Part shown: positions 6,384 through 16,000 of the stretch, piece after piece
Numbering within the stretch: position 1 is the first letter of the stretch
How the letters are laid out: the number at the start of each line of letters is the position of its first letter
Notes under the pieces: generated by a model
What the model saw: the letters and a program-made list of their open reading frames with translations, nothing else
Told to the model about the DNA's origin: nothing
Databases searched by the model: none
Position numbers and translations under genes: made by a program
Origin: an uncultured Prevotella sp.
GTDB taxonomy: Bacteria; Bacteroidota; Bacteroidia; Bacteroidales; Bacteroidaceae
Assembly (NCBI GenBank): GCA_902497035.1
Contig: CABVDL010000032.1
Location: forward strand, 1-25,520
Direction of reading: 5' to 3'
Length of the DNA stretch: 25,520 nt

Positions 6384-7289
6384 ATGCAACAGCAGGACAA
6401 CGACACGACAGCAGCCGACGGGCGCAATGGGCAAGCGGCAGGCGTCCGAGCATCGCGGCAGGGTAGGGCGGAGGCCTCTGCCCAGTCGGGCGGCCAGTCC
6501 TCCGAGATGTCTTTTTGGGACCATCTCGAAGTGCTCCGGTGGATGCTCATCCACATCATCGTGGTCTGGGGCGTGTTTCTGTTGGCATGTTTCGGTTTCG
6601 TGCCGTGGCTCTTCGACCATGTCATCATGGCGCCCTCGCGTCCCGACTTCTTCCTCTACCGCCTGTTCCGCCACTTCTCCGAGGTGAGTTCATTTATGCC
6701 GGGGCAGTTGGTTGAGCCGTTCCATGTCACCATCATCAACATCCGGTTGGCATCGCAGTTCTTTCTCCACATGGAGCTTGCGTTCTGGCTGTCGCTGCTC
6801 GTCACGTTCCCCTATATCGTCTTCGAAGTGTGGCGCTTCGTCTGTCCCGCGCTCTATCAGAATGAACGGGGCGGCGTGCGGCTCACATTCATCCTCGGCA
6901 CCTTGCTGTTCTTCGTCGGTTGCGCCGTGGGCTACGCCGTCGTGTTCCCCCTCACGCTCCGTTTCCTCTACACCTACCAGCTGTCCGCCTCCATCAGCAA
7001 CCAGCTGTCGCTTGACAGCTACATGGACAATTTCCTCATGCTCACGTTCATGATGGGCATTGTCTTCGAGCTGCCGCTGCTCTCCATGCTCCTCGGCCGG
7101 CTGGGCATCCTTCACCGCAGTTTCTTCAGCCGCTACCGCCGCCACGCCATCGTGGTGCTGCTCGTCGTGGCCGCGTTCATCACACCCTCGTCCGACCCGT
7201 TCACGCTCATGGCCGTCTTCCTGCCCATCTACGTGCTGTGGGAGCTCAGCGCCTGGCTCGTCAGGGATGACAAGACTCAGCCCCGGTGA
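6384..7289 (+). CDS. tatC: Sec-independent protein translocase subunit TatC
   Basis: A polytopic inner-membrane receptor for twin-arginine signal peptides, 301 residues from this start. The conserved core begins MSFWDHLEVLRWMLIH and carries about six membrane segments, with the family stretches FPYIVFEVWRFVCPALYQNERG and FITPSSDPFTLMAVFLPIYVLWE. Three starts are possible: a TTG at 6363, the ATG at 6384 and an ATG at 6507 directly before SFWDHLE. I chose 6384, which leaves a 41-residue polar extension rich in Gln, Ala, Gly and Arg ahead of the core. Most TatC proteins begin close to the FWDHL motif, so 6507 could be the true start and the extension untranslated. It is co-transcribed with tatA. 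Confidence 0.94.
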   Translation: MQQQDNDTTAADGRNGQAAGVRASRQGRAEASAQSGGQSSEMSFWDHLEVLRWMLIHIIVVWGVFLLACFGFVPWLFDHVIMAPSRPDFFLYRLFRHFSEVSSFMPGQLVEPFHVTIINIRLASQFFLHMELAFWLSLLVTFPYIVFEVWRFVCPALYQNERGGVRLTFILGTLLFFVGCAVGYAVVFPLTLRFLYTYQLSASISNQLSLDSYMDNFLMLTFMMGIVFELPLLSMLLGRLGILHRSFFSRYRRHAIVVLLVVAAFITPSSDPFTLMAVFLPIYVLWELSAWLVRDDKTQPR

Positions 7290-7294
7290 GCGCG

Positions 7295-7322
7295 CTAACC
7301 CACTAATCCACTAACCCACTAA
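7295..7322. repeat. 8-bp tandem repeat CTAAYCCA, 3.5 units
   Basis: Units CTAACCCA, CTAATCCA and CTAACCCA, plus CTAA, fill the gap between tatC and the FAD oxidoreductase gene. It resembles in style, but not sequence, the 9-bp array at 3096-3133. Its function is unknown. Confidence 0.75.
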
Positions 7323-7332
7323 AAACCTTGTC

Positions 7333-9219
7333 ATGCGAAAGATAATTCTCTTTATTGCCACGCTGTTCCTCACGCTGCCCGCCGGAGCCAGACGCTACGA
7401 TGTCATTGTGGTGGGTGGCGGAACGAGCGGGGTCTGCGCGGCCGTGCAGAGTGCGCGCATCGGGGCGCGGACGCTGCTCATTGACGCTACGCCGTGGCTC
7501 GGCGGCATGCTCACCAGCGCAGGCGTGAGTGCCACCGACGGCAACTTCCGCCTGCCGTCGGGCATGTGGGGCGACTTCCAGCAAGCTCTCGTCAGGCACT
7601 ATGGCTCGTTTGAGGCCCTCGCCACGGGATGGGTGAGCAACATCCAGTTTGAGCCGTCGGTGGGCAACGCCATCTTCCAGCAGTGGGTAAGGGCCGAGCC
7701 GAGGCTCACCTATCTTCGCTCGGCTGCCTTCCGCGGGCTCACGCGCCACGGCAACGGGTGGACGGTGAGCTACGCTGTCGGCGGGCGGACGGAGCAGGCC
7801 TCGGGTGCCTACGTCGTCGACGCTACCGAGCTTGGCGACGTGGCCAAGGCCGCCGGACTGCCCTACCACATCGGCATGGACGCGGCCGGTGACACCGGTG
7901 AGCCGGGCGCGCTCAGTGAGGCCAACGACTTGGTGCAGGACATCACCTACGTGATGACCCTGCAGGTATACAAGACACCGCAGACCATCGCACGGCCCGA
8001 GGGCTACGACCCGATGGAGTTCCGCAACTGCTGCGTCAACCCGCTCAACGACGGAAAGACCGCGCAGAAGCCGTGGTCGCAGCAGATGATGATGAACTAT
8101 GGGCGGCTGCCCAACGGCAAATACATGATTAACTGGCCGATGTGGGGCAACGACTACTATCTCAACGATGTCGACTCCACGCCCGAGGTCCGCGTCCGCC
8201 TTGAGGCCCGCGCCAAGGCGAAGACGCTGCGCTTCCTCTATTTCATGCAGACGGAGCTGGGCATGGACACGCTCGGCCTGGCCCGGGAGTATCCCACGGC
8301 CGACGGCCTGCCGTTCTATCCCTACTACCGTGAGGGCCGCCGTTTCGTTGGCCGCGTGGTGTTCGACCTCAACGACATCCTCCATCCCTACGGCCGGCCT
8401 ACGGCGCGCTACCGTACGGCGGTGGCGGTGGGCGACTATCCTGTAGACCAGCACCACAACGAACGCCATGTCGAGGGGCTCCACCTGTCGTCAATCCCCT
8501 CGTGGGGACTGCCGATGGGCGTGTTCTTCCCCAGGGACGACGACAGGCTGCTGCTGGCCGAGAAGGCCATCTCGGTGACCAATCTCGTCAACGGCACGTC
8601 GCGGCTTCAGCCGGTGTCGATGCAGATAGGGCAGGTGGCCGGCACGCTGGCCGCGCTGGCCGTGAAGACAGGATGCCGCCCGTGCCAGCTCAGCGTGAGG
8701 CGCGTGCAGCGTCAGTTGCTCTCTACGGGCAATTATCTGCTGCCTTTCCTTGACGTGCCGCGCGACAGTCCGCGCTTCGCGCCCTACCAGCGCATCGGTG
8801 TCACGGGCCTGCTCCATGGCCGGGGCAAGAGCGTCGACTGGAACAACGAGACGTGGTTTGAGGCCGACAGCGTGCTGCGACGGCGTGACCTCGCTCCGGC
8901 CTGTGCGTTCTATGAGATGAAAGGTAGTGAGGGTATATTTTCAAAGGATAACGACCCGGCAGGTGACAAGCCGGTGACCATCGAGGCCGTGTGCGCGTTC
9001 ATCAGGCGTGTGGCTGCGGACGGACGGTGCGGAAAGTCGTCGGCGCGCGGGTCGCGTCAGCGCTCGGCGTTCATCGACAACGCCATCGCCCGGTGCATGC
9101 GCGAGTACGGCATCCCGGAGACGGGGTGGGTGACGCGTGGCGACTATGCCGTGCTGCTGGACCAGTGCCTCCACCCGTTTGAGATGAGGGATGTGGACCT
9201 GGAGGGGAGGTGGAAATAA
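7333..9219 (+). CDS. Exported FAD-dependent oxidoreductase
   Basis: A 628-residue flavoenzyme of the FAD-dependent oxidoreductase type common beside glycoside hydrolases in Bacteroidota. After a signal peptide (1-19, MRKIILFIATLFLTLPAGA) comes the dinucleotide-binding fold YDVIVVGGGTSGVCAA (Gly28, Gly30, Gly33), an acidic strand end (LLID, about 48-51), WLGGMLTSAGVSATDG, and the second FAD segment AYVVDATELGDVAKAAG. A later conserved stretch, PVSMQIGQVAGTLAALAVKTG, closes the FAD domain. A C-terminal region (about 500-628) contains a VTRGDYAVLLDQCLHPF motif. The substrate is unknown; relatives are suspected to act on sugars or other small polyols. It follows tatC by 43 bp, but its N-terminus has no twin-arginine motif before the hydrophobic core (only MRK), so Sec export is suggested. 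No promoter box is seen in the gap, so read-through from tatAC is possible. Confidence 0.85.
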   Translation: MRKIILFIATLFLTLPAGARRYDVIVVGGGTSGVCAAVQSARIGARTLLIDATPWLGGMLTSAGVSATDGNFRLPSGMWGDFQQALVRHYGSFEALATGWVSNIQFEPSVGNAIFQQWVRAEPRLTYLRSAAFRGLTRHGNGWTVSYAVGGRTEQASGAYVVDATELGDVAKAAGLPYHIGMDAAGDTGEPGALSEANDLVQDITYVMTLQVYKTPQTIARPEGYDPMEFRNCCVNPLNDGKTAQKPWSQQMMMNYGRLPNGKYMINWPMWGNDYYLNDVDSTPEVRVRLEARAKAKTLRFLYFMQTELGMDTLGLAREYPTADGLPFYPYYREGRRFVGRVVFDLNDILHPYGRPTARYRTAVAVGDYPVDQHHNERHVEGLHLSSIPSWGLPMGVFFPRDDDRLLLAEKAISVTNLVNGTSRLQPVSMQIGQVAGTLAALAVKTGCRPCQLSVRRVQRQLLSTGNYLLPFLDVPRDSPRFAPYQRIGVTGLLHGRGKSVDWNNETWFEADSVLRRRDLAPACAFYEMKGSEGIFSKDNDPAGDKPVTIEAVCAFIRRVAADGRCGKSSARGSRQRSAFIDNAIARCMREYGIPETGWVTRGDYAVLLDQCLHPFEMRDVDLEGRWK

Positions 9220-9302
9220 AGTAATCCTGCGGGAGGGGGGCGGAGCAACTTTAAAGAGGAAAAGCTCGCGCCAACCCTCACGGGCATCGCACAGCTGCAC
9301 AA

Positions 9303-10169
9303 CTAATATTTTAGCAGTATCTGTCCCATGAAGTTGCGATATTCGTTGGGAGTGTAGGCTTTCTTCTTTTTAAACATTCGTATAAAATTGGACATGTTGT
9401 TAAATCCGCACTCATAGCATATCTCGGCAACGGTTTGGCTTGTCTCGGTGAGGAGCTGACAAGCCTTGGCAATGCGAAGATTGTTGAGATAATCGATGAA
9501 GGTAGAGTTGGTCTTGCTCTTGAAAAAATGGCTGAATGCCGAGTCTGACATGCCAACAAGGTTGGCAACCTCACTAAGCCCGATACTGTCGGCGTAATGG
9601 GTTTCCATATAAGAACATGCTTTGGCAATGCGTCTGCTTTTTGAAGTGAGTACCGTATCCCTCGTATCATATCGGTTGCTGATAAGCGTGTAGCGGTCAG
9701 ATATAGACAATTCATACAGTAGAGAGAAAAAAATCAAGACCGTCTGAAAGCCCTGCATACGGGTCAGCTCAATAATTATGTCCTTAAACTTCAATTGAGC
9801 ATCATGCGAGAAGCAGATGCCCCGCTGGGCATCAATAAGCAGTTTTCTTATCGGCGAGAACAGCCGCTTGTGCATGATGGGAAGGTCTAAAAGCTGCTCT
9901 GAGAACTGAATGGTGATGACATGGTTGCCCTTGACCACCTTGCCGCACCATTTATGGGGGATGTTTGGCCCAAGCATCACAAGGTCTATATCCTTGAAAG
10001 CCTCAATGGAGTCGCCAACGATACGTTCCCCATAGGTATTCAACACCAGATTGATTTCATATTCAGGATGGTAGTGTACCTGATAGTCAAAGTCGGCATC
10101 CATGTGATTCAATACAATGAACAAGTCTTCGTCAACAATGGGAACTATCTCTTTCTGAATATCTTTCAT
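9303..10169 (-). CDS. AraC family transcriptional regulator of the mannan locus
   Basis: A 288-residue regulator. The N-terminal half (about 10-110) looks like an AraC-type cupin sensor (HYHPEYEINLVL, then VMLGPNIPHKW), which would bind a sugar or sugar derivative. The C-terminal 100 residues hold the two helix-turn-helix motifs of AraC proteins (YADSIGLSEVANLVGMSDSAFSHFFKSKT and TVAEICYECGFNNMSNFIRMFKKKKAYTPNEYR). The frame is open to a TTG at 10199, but that codon overlaps a TAnnTTTG box, so I use the ATG at 10169. It is transcribed divergently from the symporter-GH130-SusCD series and shares a 155-bp intergenic region with it, so it most likely controls that series. It contrasts with the hybrid two-component regulators of many Bacteroides loci. 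The gene is clearly less GC-rich than the oxidoreductase gene next to it. Confidence 0.92.
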   Translation of the reverse strand: MKDIQKEIVPIVDEDLFIVLNHMDADFDYQVHYHPEYEINLVLNTYGERIVGDSIEAFKDIDLVMLGPNIPHKWCGKVVKGNHVITIQFSEQLLDLPIMHKRLFSPIRKLLIDAQRGICFSHDAQLKFKDIIIELTRMQGFQTVLIFFSLLYELSISDRYTLISNRYDTRDTVLTSKSRRIAKACSYMETHYADSIGLSEVANLVGMSDSAFSHFFKSKTNSTFIDYLNNLRIAKACQLLTETSQTVAEICYECGFNNMSNFIRMFKKKKAYTPNEYRNFMGQILLKY

Positions 10170-10196
10170 CGTTATAGTATTTTGATGTTTTCGTTG

Positions 10197-10204
10197 CAAA
10201 TTTA
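10197..10204 (-). promoter_or_regulatory. Promoter -7 box for the AraC gene
   Basis: Read on the minus strand this is TAAATTTG, matching TAnnTTTG. A start near 10191 gives a leader of about 22 nt to the ATG at 10169. No strong -33 element is seen, which fits a regulated promoter. Confidence 0.55.
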
Positions 10205-10290
10205 TGAAATAAAACTATTAGTACCACCCGTTCTTCAAAAAAATACAATCATTTGACTGAATATTGAACAAATATAGACAAGCCTCTGCT

Positions 10291-10298
10291 TAATTTTG
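10291..10298 (+). promoter_or_regulatory. Promoter -7 box for the mannan operon
   Basis: TAATTTTG matches TAnnTTTG and lies 26 bp before the symporter ATG, in the divergent AraC-symporter gap. A TTG at 10264-10266 is the closest candidate -33 element, but its spacing (24 bp) is too long. That fits dependence on an activator such as the neighbouring AraC protein. Confidence 0.55.
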
Positions 10299-10324
10299 CA
10301 GCACAATCAAATTAGAGACTCCAA

Positions 10325-11905
10325 ATGGATACTTTTTCTATCAGCACTTTTGATATAATTGTTGTCGTCGTTTATATGGCAATGATAATCTGGTGGGCAC
10401 TGCGCAATGGCAAGAGCGACGATTCGCAGTCATATTTTCTGGCCGGACGCAGCATGCCTTGGTGGATAGTTGGACTGTCCCTGTTTGCCGCAAGCATTTC
10501 CAGCACCACGCTCATCGGACAATCGGGCGACGCCTATCATACAGGCCTTGCAGTGTTCAACTATAATTTGGCCGGCGGCATATTGGTGATGGTGTTCTTC
10601 GCCATGATTATCCTGCCGCTATATATCAATTCCAGGATATTCACCATTCCAGAGTTTCTTGAGAAGCGGTTTGACAGCCGTTCACGCTATTATTTCTCAG
10701 CCATCTGCATTATTGGCAATGTCTTCCTTGATGCTGCCGGAGCCTTGTATGCGGCAGCGCTGATTATCAAGCTCGTACTCCCGGAGGCTGACCTTCAGTT
10801 GATTATATTCGCATTTGCGCTGTTATGTGCGTCCTACACCATACCAGGCGGCCTTTCCTCGGCCATCAATGCTGAGCTCATACAGGCTGTCATTCTGATA
10901 TTAGGCTCCTGCATGCTGTGCTGGTTTTGTTTTGAGAAGGGCGGCGCTTATTTTGCGGAGCTGTGGAGCCGCCACGACTTGCAGGTCAGTCTCATCCGCC
11001 CAATGGACGACAGTGCCACGCCATGGCTCGGGCTTATTGTCGGCATGCCCATCACAGGGCTTTATTTCTGGGCCAACAATCAGACGCTCGTCCAACGGGT
11101 CTTAAGCAGCAAGACGATTGACGAGGGGCGCAAGGGTGTTCTCTTTGCAGGCTTCCTTACCATGCTCACGCTCTTTATCATTGCCATACCCGGCGTTATC
11201 GCGCGCTCGCTTTTCCCTCATCTGGCAAAGCCCGACATGGTTTATCCCAACATGGTGATGCAGCTCATACCGACGGGGCTGCTTGGAATTATGCTGGCCG
11301 CACTTTTGTCCGCGCTCACCTCCACCCTGAGCGCCATTCTCAACTCAACGTCAACGCTGTTCACCATGGACTTCTACGCTAAGCTCTGCCCAGCCGCCTC
11401 GTCCAGGCGTCTGGTGAGAGTTGGCAAGATTACCTCGTGCGTAATCATATTAACTGCCGCCCTCTGGGCACCCCAGATTGGGAAGTTCGGGTCACTGCTG
11501 AAATACTATCAGGAGATGCTGTCTTACCTCGCGCCACCCATCGTCGCGACATTTCTCCTTGGAGTTTTCTCGCGCAGGGTCAACGGCACGGGAGCCTTCA
11601 TCGGTCTCCTTGCCGGCTTGCTCATTGCGATGTTCGGATATAGTATCAAGGAGCAAGTCTTCGGGCATTTGCATTTTCTGCTCATTGTACCTTTCCTGTT
11701 TATGGGCAGTGCCATTGTAACCTATACGGTAAGCCTGCTTTTTCCACCACCTCCCGCTTGGAAACTGGAGACCACTACATTCCGCTGGTCGGCCATGCGC
11801 CGGGAGATGGCAAGGGCATACCGTCTTCCGTGGTACTCAAATTACTTCAACTATGCCATTTTGCTCGTGGCTGGCTGTATAGCCATTTACATCATCTTCC
11901 GATAG
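10325..11905 (+). CDS. Sodium:solute symporter (SSS/SLC5 family), probable manno-oligosaccharide importer
   Basis: A 526-residue inner-membrane transporter with about 13-14 hydrophobic segments. Family features include the N-terminal FDIIVVVVYMAMIIWWA helix, then SYFLAGRSMPWWIVGLSLFAASISSTTLIGQSGDAY (the sodium-site and substrate-site region of SGLT-like proteins), RIFTIPEFLEKRFDSR, and ASYTIPGGLSSAINAELIQ. These transporters couple uptake of sugars or other small solutes to the inward sodium gradient. It is the first gene of the locus and sits 68 bp before a cytoplasmic GH130 gene. In Bacteroides fragilis a sugar/sodium symporter is likewise grouped with a GH26 mannanase and a GH130 phosphorylase, so I infer uptake of mannobiose or a related disaccharide. 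It is complete, with hydrophobic C-terminus LLVAGCIAIYIIF. Confidence 0.92.
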   Translation: MDTFSISTFDIIVVVVYMAMIIWWALRNGKSDDSQSYFLAGRSMPWWIVGLSLFAASISSTTLIGQSGDAYHTGLAVFNYNLAGGILVMVFFAMIILPLYINSRIFTIPEFLEKRFDSRSRYYFSAICIIGNVFLDAAGALYAAALIIKLVLPEADLQLIIFAFALLCASYTIPGGLSSAINAELIQAVILILGSCMLCWFCFEKGGAYFAELWSRHDLQVSLIRPMDDSATPWLGLIVGMPITGLYFWANNQTLVQRVLSSKTIDEGRKGVLFAGFLTMLTLFIIAIPGVIARSLFPHLAKPDMVYPNMVMQLIPTGLLGIMLAALLSALTSTLSAILNSTSTLFTMDFYAKLCPAASSRRLVRVGKITSCVIILTAALWAPQIGKFGSLLKYYQEMLSYLAPPIVATFLLGVFSRRVNGTGAFIGLLAGLLIAMFGYSIKEQVFGHLHFLLIVPFLFMGSAIVTYTVSLLFPPPPAWKLETTTFRWSAMRREMARAYRLPWYSNYFNYAILLVAGCIAIYIIFR

Positions 11906-11973
11906 TCGTGCCATCGGCCGATACCGAATAAAGAATGACCTTGAATGAATAATTACATATAGATTAACTGCTT

Positions 11974-13005
11974 ATGAGACTAAAAAAATTTGAAGGCAAT
12001 CCTATTCTCACGCCAAATACAATGAACGACTGGGAGTCCCTGATTACCTGTAATCCCGGGGTGGCGTATGACAAGGGAAAGTTCTACCTGCTCTATCGCT
12101 GTGCCGGTGACGACAAGGAGCATGTTATCCGTTTCGGCCTTGCGGTCAGCAGCGACGGCTTCCATTTTGAAAGGCAATGTGACCATCCTGTCTTTTCCCC
12201 CAGCAAGGACGGACCCGACAGCGGCTGTGTGGAAGACCCACGCATCGTGAAATTCGATGACGATTTCTATATCACCTACGCTTATCGTCCTTTTGCTCCG
12301 GGACGCTATTGGACGTTCCCCCACGATGTAGTGCTTACCCCAACGTGCGGCGCTCATGCCCCGTCAGCCATAAAAAACAACATGGGCAACACGGGACTGG
12401 CAGTCACACGCGACTTTCAGAAGTTCCGCCGCTTAGGCCGTATCACCAAGCCAACGCTTGACGACCGCGACGTCATCTTGTTCCCCGAGAAGATTAACGG
12501 GAAGTTTGTAATGCTGCATCGCCCAAAGCAATATGTCGGGAAGGCTTTTGGAGTGGCTTACCCCTCCATCTGGCTGAAATATTCCGACGATTTACTGAAT
12601 TGGGAGGATGAGGAAAGCCATTTACTGCTCACTGGCATCGAGGGGACATGGGAGGAAAAGGTAGGAGGAAGCGCGCCACCACTGAAGACACAGGAGGGGT
12701 GGCTGATGCTCTATCACGGCGTGGAGAACGGCGGACGGGGCTGTTACCGGGCCGGAGCAGCGCTGCTTGATCTGAACGACCCCACACACATCATAGCCCG
12801 CACGCCCGAGCCGATATTGGAGCCCACTGAGCCTTATGAGCTGCACGGACTTTACAACGGCTGTGTATTCCCTACAGGCAACGCCATTGTAGATAACATC
12901 CTTTACGTGTATTACGGGGCTGCCGACAAATATGTAGCAGTCGCAACTTGTCCTGTCGAAGAGTTGCTCCGATATCTGCTGAGCCATAAGCTGACAGACC
13001 GGTGA
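11974..13005 (+). CDS. GH130 family beta-mannoside phosphorylase (or mannosidase)
   Basis: A 343-residue protein without a signal peptide, so cytoplasmic, with the five-bladed beta-propeller pattern of GH130. The family's proton donor lies in the SGCVEDPRI motif (Asp88). Other conserved parts are KFEGNPIL at the start, NPGVAYDKGKFYLLYRC, FVMLHRPKQY and LMLYHGV. The Arg and His in the last two segments fit the phosphate-binding residues of the phosphorylases; members that hydrolyse instead carry glutamate bases. I favour a phosphorylase releasing mannose 1-phosphate from mannobiose, mannosyl-glucose or longer beta-mannosides, but the subfamily cannot be fixed by eye and a beta-1,2-mannosidase-type GH130 is not excluded. 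It lies between the symporter and susC, in line with intracellular breakdown of imported oligosaccharides. Saving ATP by phosphorolysis is the usual rationale of this route. Confidence 0.9.
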   Translation: MRLKKFEGNPILTPNTMNDWESLITCNPGVAYDKGKFYLLYRCAGDDKEHVIRFGLAVSSDGFHFERQCDHPVFSPSKDGPDSGCVEDPRIVKFDDDFYITYAYRPFAPGRYWTFPHDVVLTPTCGAHAPSAIKNNMGNTGLAVTRDFQKFRRLGRITKPTLDDRDVILFPEKINGKFVMLHRPKQYVGKAFGVAYPSIWLKYSDDLLNWEDEESHLLLTGIEGTWEEKVGGSAPPLKTQEGWLMLYHGVENGGRGCYRAGAALLDLNDPTHIIARTPEPILEPTEPYELHGLYNGCVFPTGNAIVDNILYVYYGAADKYVAVATCPVEELLRYLLSHKLTDR

Positions 13006-13055
13006 CAATGTCTTTAAATTAATTAATCAACTCTTATCCCCCTAAAAATCATATT

Positions 13056-16000
13056 ATGAACCAACTTACAAAAATCAGCGGGCACCTGCCACTGTCCTTA
13101 TTGACACTGCTGTTGTGTCTGTTCAATTTCTGTCTTATCTATGCCCAATCGCCGAGATTGGACGTCGCCGGCGTGGTGAAAGACAAGACGGGAGAGCCTT
13201 TAATTGGTGTTACCGTCAACGAAGTGGGGACTCACAACACCACCATCACAAATGTTGACGGTCAGTTTAAGCTCATGCAGGTAAGCCGGGCCGGGCATCT
13301 GAGGTTTTCCTACGTGGGAATGCAAGACCTGGTCGTGCCTGTCAAGGACGGGAACATGAGCGTTGAGATGGAAGCTGACGCTAAAGTGATTGACCAAGTG
13401 GTGGTCATCGGATACGGCAGCGTAAAGAAGAGCGACCTTACGGGATCTGTGACCACCGTGAAGATGAACGACTTAAAGGCTACGCCCTCCAATTCAGTTG
13501 AGGGGTTGCTGCAGGGTCGTGCCGCAGGCCTGCAGGTGGTCAACAGCTCGCAGGACCCAGGCGCAGGCTCCACGGTACGCATTCGCGGAGGCAGCTCTCT
13601 CAGCGGCTCCAATTCGCCATTGGTCGTTGTTGACGGATTTCCGCTTGGCGATGCCGGATCACTGAAACAGATTAACACCGAGGACATCGTGAGCCTCGAG
13701 GTGCTGAAAGATGCCTCGGCCAGTGCCATCTACGGCTCACGTGGCGCCAATGGAGTTATCATGATTACAACCAAACATGCCGCCACTGGCGCGACTTCGG
13801 TTACTATCCGCCAGCAAACCACGATTTCCGAGTTCTCAAGCAAACTCAACATTTGGCGAGACCCAGCGCTTATGGCACAACTAAACAACGAAGGCAGGGT
13901 GAATGCCGGACTCACGCCACTTTTCAACGGCTCTGTAAACTCTTCAGGAGTCTATTATCCAAGCGTTGAGGAGTTGATGACGACATGGACCACCCGTACC
14001 AATTGGGAGAATCTGGTGTTCAGAGATGCGCCTGTTTCCAACAACACTACGGCGACCGTCTCCAGCAGCAACGAGCGTACGGTATTCAACCTAAGCGCCA
14101 ACTATTTTGACGACAAGGGCATGTATATCAAGGACAATTACAAGAAAGGCGGCTACAACTTGAGCATAGACCATAAGGTCTTTGACACCTTCAAGGTAAA
14201 GTTTTCCAATATCCTTACTGCCGGGTGGAGAAACGATAACGGCGGACTGGCTTACTGGCGCAGCCCCATCTACCCCGTTTACAATGACGACGGCTCCTAT
14301 TATCTGACAAATTCACAAGACTACAGTCACCCCATTGCACTGACTGAGAACCGGCTCAACAAGACGAAAACCCTTGATGTCATCACCTCGCTTGCGCTGG
14401 AATGGAAAATTCTACCGGAGCTAAAGCTGACCTCACAGGGCAACTACAAGTTCGGCAAGTCAACAGGCGACCGATATTATCCAAAGGTATATACAGAGGC
14501 GGGAACAATGAATAACGGTCAGGGAGAAATCTCCAACTGGGAAAGCAACAGCATCGTATGGGATACCTATGCCAATTTCAGCAAGACATTTGGTAAGCAC
14601 AGTGTCGGAGCCATGATGGGATGCTCATGGGAATACTATAATGAGCGCAGCTCTACACTGGTGGGGCGTGACTTTGTCAACGAAAGTCTTAGGAACGAAA
14701 ATCTCAGTTCCGGCTCACCAGAGAAATACAATGTGGCCAACGGCTATTCGACAAGCACGCTTCTCTCTGGAATATTCCGTGCAAACTACACCTTCAACGA
14801 CCGCTACCTCCTCACCTTTACCGCACGTGCCGACGGCAGCTCCAAGTTTGGCAAAAACAATAAGTGGGCTTTCTTCCCATCAGGAGCCGTCAGCTGGAAA
14901 GCCCATGAGGAGCCGTTTATTCGCAGGCTCAATGTGTTCGACGAGTTAAAGTTCCGTCTCAGCTATGGCATCAGCGGCAATCAGGGAATCAGTCCCTATC
15001 AGACGCTCAGCCGATATGGTACCGACAAGTTCTATTACAATGGCCAGTGGGTAACGACCATCGGTCCCGGCTATGTCTCGGGATGGACGGGCCCCGGCGG
15101 CATCTATCGTGTTTGGAGCGGTATTCCTAATCCTGACTTGAAATGGGAAACCACGGCACAGGGCGACTTCGGCATCGACATGGCATTCTTCCACCGCCGC
15201 CTGCGCGTGTCGCTCGACCTCTACGACAAGCAGACCTCAGACCTGCTGCGCCAGCGTAATCTTGCGTTGTCGTCAAGCTACGACAAAATGTGGGTAAACG
15301 ACGGAAAGATACAGAACCGCGGCTTCGAGCTGACGGCTGATGCCGACATCATCAGCACCGAGGACTGGCATCTGGCATCCACATTCATATTCTCTCTTAA
15401 CCGCAATAAGGTAAAAGACCTTGGCAATGCCATAGAGTCGGGCTTGGTGACCGACCCCATCACGGGGATGCTCTTCGAATATTCAGGAAACAGCATGGAG
15501 CAATATCGCGACTATACGAATATCCTTGCCATTGGCAAGCCAGTGAACGTCTTCTATGGCTACCGGGTGGATGGCATCGTCCAAACCATGAATGAGGGCA
15601 TTGACGCAGGACTGCAAGGCGACTACGCAAAGCCTGGTGAGTTTAAGTATATCGACCTCGACGGAGACGGAACCATAAACACCAACGACAAGTGCATTAT
15701 CGGCGACCCCAATCCAGACTTTACCGCCAGCCTCAACTTTGACCTAAGCTGGAAAAGCTGGAGCCTGAGCCTCTTCCTCAATGGCGTGTTCGGCAACGAT
15801 GTGCTCAACACGAAACGCTTCGGACAGCCAAGCAATGACCCGCTGCGATGGACACCCGACAACCCCACTAACAGATATCCAAGCCTCAGGGACGGACGCC
15901 AGACCAAAATCTCTGACTGGTGGATTGAAGACGGCTCATTCGTGCGTATACAGAATGTCATCTTGGGCTATACCTTCAACTTCAGGCATTGTTTTGTGAA

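Noticed and set aside
7303..8484. Minus-strand 393-codon frame opposite the oxidoreductase gene
   Set aside because: An antisense shadow. It begins inside the oxidoreductase coding region and shows Arg/Val/His bias without a family signature.
10170..10199. Upstream TTG start for the AraC regulator
   Set aside because: The TTG codon overlaps the predicted -7 promoter box at 10197-10204, so it would lie outside the transcript.
11913..11922. ATCGGCCGAT palindrome after the symporter gene as a terminator
   Set aside because: No T-run follows and the stem is only 5 bp. The operon probably continues into GH130.
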